Source of the DNA: Bergeyella cardium
Lineage (GTDB): Bacteria > Bacteroidota > Bacteroidia > Flavobacteriales > Weeksellaceae
Reading direction: 5' to 3'
Length of the DNA stretch: 64,000 nt
NCBI RefSeq assembly: GCF_003614945.1
Contig: NZ_QYCZ01000001.1
Span: 1,258,001 to 1,322,000 of the forward strand
The notes below the pieces were generated by a model that saw only the letters and a list, made by a program, of their open reading frames with translations, made no database searches and was not told the origin of the DNA. Within the stretch, counting starts at the first letter, position 1; each line of letters opens with the position of its first letter. Below, one piece after another: positions 15,714 through 23,704 of this stretch. The position numbers and the translations under genes were made by a program.

Positions 15714-16412
15714 ATGTCTTACAAACTCAATTTAAGAAAAGAAAACTACGCTGCACTAGCAGATTTTATCGTAGTAAGTTTCGAGCGAGACCTCGCAGAT
15801 TTCACCACTGCCTTTAAAACAATGGACGCAAGCTATCTAGCAAACTTTAAACAGGCAATAGATGAAGTCCGCAAGGTTACATCAATCAGCGCAACCCGTA
15901 TCCAGCAAAAGGAAACCACTAAACAGCTCTACCAAGAGGCTACAAAACTCAAAGATTTGCTCCTATTTCTTAAAAAATATGCCGATAGAGCCAAAATAGA
16001 GTCCTCAATGCTTACAAAAATTAGTAAACAACTCCGCGCAAAGAATATAGAACGCTCCGTATTGACTCTTAGAGAGTTTCTCCCTCATTTCGTAGCCAAT
16101 AAAGATAAGCTCACAGATATGCCTGATGGCTTTCTAGACAAGCTAAACCTCTCAATAACAGAACTGGAAAGGCTCAATGTCCTCCAAAACTCATTAATGA
16201 ACAAATCTAAGAATACAACTCACCAGGCAATGCCTGTATTTAAAAATCTCTATAATTATATAAGCGAAGTTGCTGATGCAGGAAAAATTATTTATAAAGG
16301 AACACATAAAAAAGACGAATACACTATCTCTAAGATACTTATAAAAATGAATGCAGCCGATAGAAAGCGAGATAAATCCAGCATATCAAAAGATTTTCCG
16401 CCTCTACTATAG
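15714..16412 (+). CDS. Hypothetical helical/coiled-coil protein
   Basis: A 232-residue soluble, highly charged and nearly all-helical protein; I do not recognise a family. Heptad-like stretches occur at about residues 60-95 (KETTKQLYQEATKLKDLL) and 130-170. There is no signal peptide, membrane segment or catalytic motif. It lies between glycosyltransferase and deacetylase genes, all in one direction, but with a 318-bp gap before it, so it may have its own promoter. Codon use and length argue that it is a real gene. Confidence 0.65.
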   Translation: MSYKLNLRKENYAALADFIVVSFERDLADFTTAFKTMDASYLANFKQAIDEVRKVTSISATRIQQKETTKQLYQEATKLKDLLLFLKKYADRAKIESSMLTKISKQLRAKNIERSVLTLREFLPHFVANKDKLTDMPDGFLDKLNLSITELERLNVLQNSLMNKSKNTTHQAMPVFKNLYNYISEVADAGKIIYKGTHKKDEYTISKILIKMNAADRKRDKSSISKDFPPLL

Positions 16413-16514
16413 CATCTGCTGTCCATAATAAATGCTCTGCACATTTATCTATAAAATCTGTGCAGAGTAATATTATATCTATTATATAAAACTATTTATC
16501 AACCTTTTAAACCA

Positions 16515-17303
16515 ATGATTTACCTCTCTTTTGATATCGAAGAATTTGATATGCCAAAAGAATATGGCTACGAAATAGACTTTGACCGACAAATATCAAC
16601 CTCCCGAAAAGGCTTAATTGCCATTCTCGACCTTTTACAAAAGCACAAAGCAAAGGCAACATTCTTCTCCACCGTTGTATTTGCACAAAACTGCCCTGAT
16701 CTTATTAACAGACTGCTTGCAGAAGGGCACGAGCTCGCTTCACATACCTATTATCATACAGATTTTGAAATCCCTCACCTCGAGCTTTCAAAAAAGACCC
16801 TCGAACAAGACTTCCACACCCCCATACTCGGGCTCCGTATGCCCAGAATGCGAGACATCCCCGCTGAAGAAGTTAAAAAAGCAGGATATTTCTATAACTC
16901 TTCAGTGAACCCTACCATCCTGCCTGGTAGATACAACAAAAGTCATATCCCTAAGAGGTTCTATAAAGAAAAAGACCTCTGGCAAATACCTACAGCCGTT
17001 AGCCTTCTCAGATTCCCTCTATTCTGGCTATCATTCCATAATTTCCCTCTCATAATCTACAATATCCTCCTTTCTCAGTGTATAAAAAGCACAGGATATG
17101 CCACCCTCTACTTCCATCCTTGGGAGTTCACCAACTTACACCATAAAGAATTCAACTTCCCACACTATGTCAAAAGAAATACAGGCGATAAAATGATTGC
17201 AAAATTTGAAAAACTCCTTATACACATTAATAAAAAAGGATGGAAAACAGCACTCTATCGAGATTTAATTAAAAACGAATCCTCAAAGCATAATATCCAT
17301 TAA
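16515..17303 (+). CDS. Polysaccharide deacetylase (NodB-type) family protein
   Basis: A 262-residue NodB-fold protein. Catalytic/metal motifs: LSFDIEEFDMP at residues 4-14 (Asp), SHTYYHTDFE near residue 77 (two His), GLRMPRMRDI (motif 3 Arg), and YFHPWEFTN near residue 200 (motif 5 His). The HPWE motif is typical of the exopolysaccharide-locus deacetylase subgroup. There is no signal peptide, so it may act on lipid-linked intermediates in the cytoplasm. The stop codon lies inside the first unit of the following 21-bp repeat array. Confidence 0.85.
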   Translation: MIYLSFDIEEFDMPKEYGYEIDFDRQISTSRKGLIAILDLLQKHKAKATFFSTVVFAQNCPDLINRLLAEGHELASHTYYHTDFEIPHLELSKKTLEQDFHTPILGLRMPRMRDIPAEEVKKAGYFYNSSVNPTILPGRYNKSHIPKRFYKEKDLWQIPTAVSLLRFPLFWLSFHNFPLIIYNILLSQCIKSTGYATLYFHPWEFTNLHHKEFNFPHYVKRNTGDKMIAKFEKLLIHINKKGWKTALYRDLIKNESSKHNIH

Positions 17304-17526
17304 GCGAAACATACTATCTATTGAGTGAAGTTAAAAATCCAACAAACAAACTAAAAATCCTATCATATAAAATATAAACCACAAAGAGTATAATAGAAAA
17401 CCCATAAAACGAAAAATAAAACCCTAAGAGAGAACTATAAAATCTTATAGATATAATAAAAATTCTAAGAAGTAAAATAAAATATCCAATAAGTGAAATG
17501 AAAAATCCAACAAAACACACATAATA
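17296..17526. repeat. Degenerate 21-bp tandem repeat array B (about 11 units)
   Basis: About eleven units, nine of exactly 21 bp and one each of 20 and 22, fill the intergenic space and start within the last codons of the deacetylase gene. Units begin TCC or CCC and end in A-runs, e.g. TCCAATAAGTGAAATGAAAA at 17485, the same family as array A near 13200. The array ends 16 bp before the next ATG. Confidence 0.7.
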
Positions 17527-17542
17527 TAAACATAGAAAAACA

Positions 17543-18634
17543 ATGAAAATAGCTTACGATGCAAAGAGATTCTTCCATAACACATCAGGTCTTGGCAATT
17601 ATTCTCGAGATTTGGTTCGTATAATGGCTCAACATTATCCTCAAAATGAATATCTGCTGCTTTCAAAAAATAGGAGCGAGCGCGGAGCAGATATTCTATC
17701 TCTCGATTCAGTAAGTTTCACTCCTATATCAAAAGGTCTCTTCAGTCGACAGCTCAATATGGGCATTGATGCACAAAATCTAAATGCCGATATATTCCAC
17801 GGACTCTCTGGAGAACTTCCCCTGCGCTGGAACCAGAAAAAAATTAAAAAGATAGTTACTATCCACGACTTAATATTCGTTCGCTATCCAGCCCTCTACT
17901 CTTTCTTTGATAGAAAAATCCATTTCCAAAAGTTTAAATATGCTGCCAAAACGGCAGACCTCATTATCGCTATCTCAGAGCAGACACAAAAAGATATTAT
18001 AGACTTCTTAAAGGTACCAGAGGATAAAATCCGAGTTGTGTATCAAGGTTGTCATCAAGCATTCAAGGAAAAACTTCCATCAGAATATTTAGCAAAGATA
18101 AAGGAGAAATTTTCCCTTCCAGAAAAGTTTTTACTAAATGTAGGGACAATTGAAGAGAGGAAAAACCTTCTTTCCGTCGTACAAGCACTCCACAAAACCG
18201 AGATACCACTCGTTGCGGTCGGACGACCTACCTCCTATTTCAAAAAAGTACAGCACGAAGCCCAAAGATTAAATATCAAACTCCTCCACTTACAACACAT
18301 CACGATGAAAGAGTTAGCGGCAGTCTATCAGCTATCAAACCTATTCATTTATCCAAGCCTCTTTGAGGGCTTTGGCATACCTATTATCGAGGCTCTATAC
18401 TCAAATATCCCCGTCATTACAAGCAATACAAGTAGTCTTCCAGAAGCTGGAGGGGAACATTCTACATACATTAATCCTCTCGATATAGAAGATATACGAT
18501 CTAAAATTCTCTTTCTCTGGAATGATTCAGACTATCGAAAGATTAAAATAGAAAAAAACCTTGATTTTGTACAAAAATTTAATGATGACCAAATCTCCAG
18601 AGACCTAATATCAGTTTACCAAGAGCTTGTATAA
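17543..18634 (+). CDS. Glycosyltransferase family 4 (mannosyltransferase-like)
   Basis: A 363-residue GT-B enzyme. N-terminus MKIAYDAKRFFHNTSGLGNY contains the Gly-rich loop of WbaZ/mannosyltransferase-like GT4 proteins. The middle has the typical VTIHDLIFVRYPALYSFFD. The C-terminal domain has LLNVGTIEERKNLLSVVQAL and PSLFEGFGIPIIEALYSN with the conserved glutamates. It probably adds one sugar to an O-antigen or capsule repeat at the cytoplasmic face. Upstream is repeat array B. Confidence 0.9.
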   Translation: MKIAYDAKRFFHNTSGLGNYSRDLVRIMAQHYPQNEYLLLSKNRSERGADILSLDSVSFTPISKGLFSRQLNMGIDAQNLNADIFHGLSGELPLRWNQKKIKKIVTIHDLIFVRYPALYSFFDRKIHFQKFKYAAKTADLIIAISEQTQKDIIDFLKVPEDKIRVVYQGCHQAFKEKLPSEYLAKIKEKFSLPEKFLLNVGTIEERKNLLSVVQALHKTEIPLVAVGRPTSYFKKVQHEAQRLNIKLLHLQHITMKELAAVYQLSNLFIYPSLFEGFGIPIIEALYSNIPVITSNTSSLPEAGGEHSTYINPLDIEDIRSKILFLWNDSDYRKIKIEKNLDFVQKFNDDQISRDLISVYQELV

Positions 18635-18641
18635 TTTATTC

Positions 18642-18649
18642 TATCTTTG
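18642..18649 (+). promoter_or_regulatory. Putative -7 element
   Basis: TATCTTTG matches TAnnTTTG and lies 20 bp before the ATG at 18670. No -33 element is clear. Confidence 0.45.
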
Positions 18650-18669
18650 CAATTACTCACACTAACACT

Positions 18670-19707
18670 ATGAATGAAAAAAAAGAAAATATAAATACTC
18701 AACCCAGCTCTCATACCAAAACATCTGCTCTGTACAGTCCAAAAGGAAAGTTATTATTCGTAGCGCCTGACTATTACAGTTTTAATGAAGTTGTGCATAC
18801 TGGGCTTATTAATTACTCAAACTACGAAGTACTTCACTTAAACTCAACAAAAAAGTATAAATACAAAAACTTCGGAGAGAGAGTCTATAATTTCTTCTCT
18901 AAATTATTCTTGGGTGTAAATATAAAACACAAGAAGACCAAAGACTATATAAAAAATACCATTGCAAATCAAACTTTTGATGTATTACTCATCAATAGAC
19001 CAGACACAGTTCACCCATCTGATTTAGAATACATACTCTCCCGATGTGCATATTCTATTGCGATTTTTTGGGACAGTATAGAAAAAATTCCAAGTCAGGA
19101 AAAATACATCACAAAATTCGACAGATGCTGCAGCTTCGATAGCTCTGATTGCGAGAAATATAACCTCAAAAAGATAACGAACTTTTACTTTGCAGAAGAT
19201 AACAGTATCGGTTCTCAAAATATGGTTTGCTACCTTGCAACCTATGATAAAAGAATTAGTGATACCTTAGCCATATTTGATTATTTTAGAGAGAAAAATA
19301 TAGCATCAAAAGGGAAAATCTATACTCACGACAGGAGCTTAATAAAAGAAAATATCCTACCTCCATTAGAGATAATTGATCATATTATTCCCTTTTATGA
19401 ATCGTATAAATACTATTTAGACAGTAAAATTATCTTGGATATTGCTCATAACAATCAGGTTGGGCTATCATTCCGCCCATACGAAGCCTTAGGATTGAAG
19501 AAAAAACTCATAACGACGAATAAAAATATTATAAACTACGATTTTTATCATCCTAAAAATATTTTCATAATTGAAGACATTAATAATATAAACATTGATG
19601 ATTCATTCTTCTATGAAGATTATGTGGAGATAGATAAGGATATCAAAAAGAAATACCATATTAAAAACTGGATTAAAAATATTTTATCCAATGATGAAAA
19701 GCACTAA
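18670..19707 (+). CDS. Putative LPS/surface-glycan glycosyltransferase (GT-B-like)
   Basis: A 345-residue protein resembling lipopolysaccharide-biosynthesis proteins of CgeB/GT-B type. The N-terminal Rossmann-like half has FDVLLINRPDTVHPSDLEYI and AIFWDSIEKIPSQ. The C-terminal half has a sugar-nucleotide-site-like GLSFRPYEALGLKKKLITTN. It has an unusually polar, low-complexity N-terminal tail of ~25 residues. It overlaps the following glycosyltransferase by 17 bases, so they are translated together. Donor and acceptor are unknown. Confidence 0.65.
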   Translation: MNEKKENINTQPSSHTKTSALYSPKGKLLFVAPDYYSFNEVVHTGLINYSNYEVLHLNSTKKYKYKNFGERVYNFFSKLFLGVNIKHKKTKDYIKNTIANQTFDVLLINRPDTVHPSDLEYILSRCAYSIAIFWDSIEKIPSQEKYITKFDRCCSFDSSDCEKYNLKKITNFYFAEDNSIGSQNMVCYLATYDKRISDTLAIFDYFREKNIASKGKIYTHDRSLIKENILPPLEIIDHIIPFYESYKYYLDSKIILDIAHNNQVGLSFRPYEALGLKKKLITTNKNIINYDFYHPKNIFIIEDINNINIDDSFFYEDYVEIDKDIKKKYHIKNWIKNILSNDEKH

Positions 19708-20722
19708 GATATACTTTGTATGCCCCAAAAATAAGTTTGCAAGTGGCGGTATAAAGCAAATTTATAGACAGGTAGAAATACTGCAAAAGAACGGCTACCA
19801 AGCATTTGTTCTTCATAAAAAGAAAACAAAAGAAAAGTGGTTTCAATCAAGTGCAGTTATAAAGAGTAGTCCATTTTTATTCAAACTACTAAAATACTTT
19901 TTAAGTGGAAAAAAACTTAGTTTTTCAAAAAAAATAAAACTATCTCTGCTCAAAAGACAGAGTGAAACAATAGGTAAGAATGATATATTGGTCTTCCCAG
20001 AAATCTATGGAAATGCTATTTACTCTGTAGAGCCAGAAGTAAGGAAAATTATCTTTAATCAAAACTGCTATTATACTTTCAATACATCATCTATAAACAG
20101 GAATAATACCTGTGCTCAGGAGAGCATTCAGACAATTATCACAGTATCTGAAGACTCCAAAAACTACTTAGAATACGCCTTTCCAAAATCCGAAATCCAT
20201 AGGATTAGACTGGGGATTAATCATCATATATTCAACTATTCTGATAAAAAGGAAAAGCAAATCTGCTTTATGCCGAGGAAACTTAGCGAAGATGTAACTC
20301 AAGTCATCAATATTTTAAGGCAAAGAGCAGCATCCAAAGGCTGGAAGCTGGTGAGCATAGACAATAAGTCTGAAAAAGAAGTAGCAGAAATAATGAAACA
20401 AAGTCTGATATTTTTGAGCTTCAACCATAGAGAAGGCTTCGGGCTACCACCTGCCGAAGCTATGGCGTGCGGATGCTTTGTTATCGGTTATCAAGGGCAG
20501 GGAGGTAAGGAATATTTAAAAGCGGAATTCAGCTACCCAATAGCCGAAGGAGATATTATCAGCTTTACAAAAAATATAGAAAGGCTAATGCATAAGTACG
20601 AAAGCGACCCTCAATCTATCCTAGAAAAGGGTAAAATGGCATCTGACTTTATCCTCGAAACTTACAGCCTAAAAAATGAAGAAGCTGATATTCTCAAAAT
20701 CTGGGAGAAAATTCTGCAATAA
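19691..20722 (+). CDS. Glycosyltransferase family 1/4-like protein
   Basis: A 343-residue GT-B protein, last gene of the glycan cluster. The N-terminus KIYFVCPKNKFASGGIKQIY has the Gly-rich acceptor-domain loop. The C-terminal domain has ICFMPRKLSEDVTQVINIL and the donor-binding NHREGFGLPPAEAMACGC. It starts within the previous gene (ATG 19691 or 19694) and ends before a strong terminator, so it closes the operon. Confidence 0.82.
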   Translation: MMKSTKIYFVCPKNKFASGGIKQIYRQVEILQKNGYQAFVLHKKKTKEKWFQSSAVIKSSPFLFKLLKYFLSGKKLSFSKKIKLSLLKRQSETIGKNDILVFPEIYGNAIYSVEPEVRKIIFNQNCYYTFNTSSINRNNTCAQESIQTIITVSEDSKNYLEYAFPKSEIHRIRLGINHHIFNYSDKKEKQICFMPRKLSEDVTQVINILRQRAASKGWKLVSIDNKSEKEVAEIMKQSLIFLSFNHREGFGLPPAEAMACGCFVIGYQGQGGKEYLKAEFSYPIAEGDIISFTKNIERLMHKYESDPQSILEKGKMASDFILETYSLKNEEADILKIWEKILQ

Positions 20723-20780
20723 TTTTTTAAAGATAAAATGCCCTGTTAAATATATTTAACACCCCCATACTCAAATATAA

Positions 20781-20815
20781 AAAAACAGAGACCTTAGTAT
20801 CAGGTCTCTGTTTTT
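20781..20815. terminator. Bidirectional terminator
   Basis: AAAAACAGAGACCT and AGGTCTCTGTTTTT form a perfect 14-bp stem around a 7-base loop, with T-runs on both strands. It serves the rightward glycan operon and the leftward LURP-one-like gene. Confidence 0.88.
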
Positions 20816-20840
20816 CTCTTTCAAAGAATGATAGTAATGA

Positions 20841-21446
20841 TTACCCTCTTGATTTTTCAAGAAGCACCATCATTAGAAAAGATAGCACGATAAGGCTTTC
20901 ATCTTCATCGGAAATATCTACTAATCTATCGAGCTGGAATCGTCTTCCAATAAAGGATGGCATTTTCTTAAGCCTGAAAACTTCCTTCCCAGAGAGGTCT
21001 CGAGCCGTATACGAAGGGTTTAGAAAATATCCTGTGAACATTCCAATAATCGGAATCTCTCCTACAATACTATCCCAGACCTTCACCCAACCGTTATCCT
21101 CTGTTATTATGAATTTTTCCTGGTCATTCTCATCTACTATTTGGTAAGTAGCTTTCCAGAGAGATTTCACACCTTTTCTCACGAGCCTTCCATATTTTTT
21201 ATTATCTGGCAGTCCCATAATATCATAGCAGGCATTGAAATCCATCCATCGGTCAGCCTTTATTCTAAAAAGCTCCGTGGTCTTTTTCTGATCACTGAAA
21301 ATAACAACATCTTCTTTCAGTTTAAACATTTTCTGTCTCACATAAGCTACATAATTACCGTCTTTATCGGTAATGTTAAAGTCACTCGCAAGGGTCGTAA
21401 GCTTAAATTTAAAATTAAGCGGATAATTTAGGTTTTTTAAAATCAT
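20841..21446 (-). CDS. LURP-one-related (tubby-like fold) family protein
   Basis: A 201-residue protein resembling the LURP-one/scramblase-like family: successive beta-strand repeats such as NFKFKLTTLASDFNITDKDG, VAYVRQKMFKLKEDVVIF and TYQIVDENDQEKFIITEDNG, then a C-terminal hydrophobic helix (SLIVLSFLMMVLLE). Function in bacteria is unknown; membrane-surface binding is plausible. It lies 49 bp downstream of the leucine-rich-repeat gene in the same direction. Confidence 0.6.
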   Translation of the reverse strand: MILKNLNYPLNFKFKLTTLASDFNITDKDGNYVAYVRQKMFKLKEDVVIFSDQKKTTELFRIKADRWMDFNACYDIMGLPDNKKYGRLVRKGVKSLWKATYQIVDENDQEKFIITEDNGWVKVWDSIVGEIPIIGMFTGYFLNPSYTARDLSGKEVFRLKKMPSFIGRRFQLDRLVDISDEDESLIVLSFLMMVLLEKSRG

Positions 21447-21495
21447 AATATAATTTTTTATTAGTTCAATATTGGATGATTAGTATTCCTACTCC

Positions 21496-22182
21496 CTAAT
21501 GATAAATAGCTGTAGAAGGGAGTTTTTGTTTAAGCCAAGCTAATTCTGCTGTAGAAATTTCAACTCCATTAATGCTTAATGACAATAACTGAGGCAATTC
21601 TGCAAGTGGAGAAATATCTTCTATCGGGTTATCACTCAGGTTGAGCCAAAGAAGATTTTTAAGACCCGACAGAGGAGAAATATCCTTAATATGATTAGAA
21701 TTGAGATCCAAATTTGTGATTTCTGAAAGTTCTGAAAAAGCTTCAAGACTTTCTATCTGATTAGAAGCAAGCTCTACTTCACTAAGCTCCTTCATCTGCG
21801 AAAGCGCTTTTATATCTCGTATTTTATTCTCTGAAAGGTTGAGCTCCCACATCCCTGTTACAGGTGAAAGGTAGTCTATATTTTCTATAGTATTTCCCAA
21901 TAAATCTATCCACACAAGGCTTTTATGATACTTAAAATCGGGGATTTCTGATATTCTATTTTCTGGAAACTCACAATAATATTTAAGGCGAACCAATTGA
22001 AAGACTTCCTGTAAATCTTCTTCGGACTGAAAGCTCTCAGACGCATTTTCTATGATGAAACTATCATTAAACCCTTTCTTCACCTCATTTGGAAAGTAGA
22101 TATGAGCCGTGAATATCTTCTTCCATATCGTTGGGAGATTCTTCCACCAATTCCATTGCTCTTGTGTTTGTGTCGTGCTCAT
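21496..22182 (-). CDS. Leucine-rich repeat protein
   Basis: A 228-residue protein. After ~75 residues without recognised features come about six internalin-type LRRs of 21-22 residues (e.g. LSEVELASNQIESLEAFSEL, LLWLNLSDNPIEDISPLAEL). There is no signal peptide, so it is probably cytoplasmic. The role is likely protein binding. It starts 53 bp after the SusD stop, with the SusCD terminator in between, and is followed by the LURP-one-like gene. Confidence 0.8.
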   Translation of the reverse strand: MSTTQTQEQWNWWKNLPTIWKKIFTAHIYFPNEVKKGFNDSFIIENASESFQSEEDLQEVFQLVRLKYYCEFPENRISEIPDFKYHKSLVWIDLLGNTIENIDYLSPVTGMWELNLSENKIRDIKALSQMKELSEVELASNQIESLEAFSELSEITNLDLNSNHIKDISPLSGLKNLLWLNLSDNPIEDISPLAELPQLLSLSINGVEISTAELAWLKQKLPSTAIYH

Positions 22183-22201
22183 TTTACTTTTTACTTATTG
22201 A

Positions 22202-22231
22202 AAAGCTGCCTCGCGAGCACGAGACAGCTTT
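22202..22231 (-). terminator. SusCD operon terminator
   Basis: AAAGCTG-C-CTCG and CGAG-A-CAGCTTT form an 11-bp stem with one mismatch, 5 bp beyond the SusD stop. Confidence 0.65.
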
Positions 22232-22235
22232 ATTA

Positions 22236-23687
22236 TTACTTCTTCCTTCTATCGTTTATATTATTTGGAATATTATCATTTGCATTAATTTCTGACTGTG
22301 GAATATCCAGATAGAATTTCTTATCATTCGGTTGAAGTGTGAGTGCCGTAGGATGGTTAGCATCTCTTGTAATCCCTCTTTGGAGTCGTTTAGCATCATA
22401 CCACTCTACTCCCATCTCTGCATAGAGCTCTTTTCTTCTTTCTAAAAGAATCTCTTCTAAGAGTGCTGCTCCCGTATTGGAAGATTGTACTGCATTCGGG
22501 TATCTGTTTTTCTGCAATTGGAAAAGGAGTGCATGAGCTGTAGACTCATTTCCTAAATTATACTCTGCCTCTGCTTCTATGAGTATCATTTCTGCTGTAC
22601 GGATAAGGGTTACATCTACAGCATCTGAGTAAGTAAACTTACTGGTTCTCTGTTTTGTAGTTCCATAGAAATTGTAATCATAGAAAAGTTTCCTAACATC
22701 TCCATCTGCAAATTGAGCCACAAAACTCTCATTTGCCCAAGCTGTATCGTACCAAGGGCTTGCAAGGAAGCTACTCGGAGCCGTTTTCCAAGTAACGGTT
22801 TGGTCAGGTTTCTGTATAATCCCTAAAATCCATTCTTTATTCTCAGTAGCAGAGTCAAAACCTAATGCATACGCATCCGCATCCAAAGCAGTGACTATAT
22901 TAGAATTATAGGCGAGCTTAGCATAGTCTCTTGCCTTAGTCCAATAAGCAGCATTTTTAGTATTTCCTGCCATTACTTGGTATATTCTTGCAGCAATAGC
23001 ATAAGCTACTTGCTTATTAAAGTAGGATTTATCTATTCTGTCATAGCTACCGTAGTCAATAGCTTTCTCTATATCAGAAACGATAAAGTCATACATTTCC
23101 TTTTGGCTACTCATCGGTAAGCCTTGGGTAGTATTCGCTTCTTTATAAATAGGAGGAGCAAAGAGGGAAGTATCGTAGGAATAAGTAGTCTGAAACTCCA
23201 TACTCAGCTCAAAATAGAAAAGAGCCCGCATAGCCAATGCCTGAGCAAGAAGAGGTTTCTTCTCAGCTTCTGTTATTGTTGTACTTTTAGAAATACCATT
23301 TACAAGAGCATTAGTCTGATTAATCAACTGATAAAAATAATCCCAGGTAAAAGTAGGGCGAGCATTAATAGCATCTATACCCGTATAATTATAATCTCGG
23401 GTAAAGAAGTCTGTACTGTTTAGAATAAAGTCATTCCCCTTTACTGTTCTCGCATAATAAACAGACGCCAGATTGGTATATGCCAAGTAGTAAGCATCAT
23501 CATAGAAACTCGCTCTCATCAGCCTTAAAGTTCCAGTAATATGTGCCATAGCATTTTCCACTGTGCTATATACAGTTTCCTCGATAACGGCATCTCTTGG
23601 CTGTGGTTCATTAAGATATTCTTCTCTACACGATTGCAGAGTCATCGCCACTGCTAATAGTCCTATAATATATTTCGTTATTTTCAT
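22236..23687 (-). CDS. SusD/RagB family nutrient-uptake lipoprotein
   Basis: A 483-residue surface lipoprotein that binds substrate and acts as the lid of the SusC channel. The signal peptide ends MTLQSC, putting lipid-modified Cys at residue 19. TPR-type helices (YFELSMEFQTTYSYDTSLFA; VAYAIAARIYQVMAG) and the C-terminal RXXELYAEMGVEWYDAKRL signature of the family are present. It follows SusC by 17 bp. No glycoside hydrolase or regulator accompanies the pair, so the substrate cannot be inferred. Confidence 0.92.
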   Translation of the reverse strand: MKITKYIIGLLAVAMTLQSCREEYLNEPQPRDAVIEETVYSTVENAMAHITGTLRLMRASFYDDAYYLAYTNLASVYYARTVKGNDFILNSTDFFTRDYNYTGIDAINARPTFTWDYFYQLINQTNALVNGISKSTTITEAEKKPLLAQALAMRALFYFELSMEFQTTYSYDTSLFAPPIYKEANTTQGLPMSSQKEMYDFIVSDIEKAIDYGSYDRIDKSYFNKQVAYAIAARIYQVMAGNTKNAAYWTKARDYAKLAYNSNIVTALDADAYALGFDSATENKEWILGIIQKPDQTVTWKTAPSSFLASPWYDTAWANESFVAQFADGDVRKLFYDYNFYGTTKQRTSKFTYSDAVDVTLIRTAEMILIEAEAEYNLGNESTAHALLFQLQKNRYPNAVQSSNTGAALLEEILLERRKELYAEMGVEWYDAKRLQRGITRDANHPTALTLQPNDKKFYLDIPQSEINANDNIPNNINDRRKK

Positions 23688-23704
23688 TTCGATTAAATTT
23701 TAAA

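Noticed and set aside
13118..17526. 21-bp arrays as CRISPR arrays
   Set aside because: Units are contiguous and degenerate with no unique spacers, and no cas genes are nearby.
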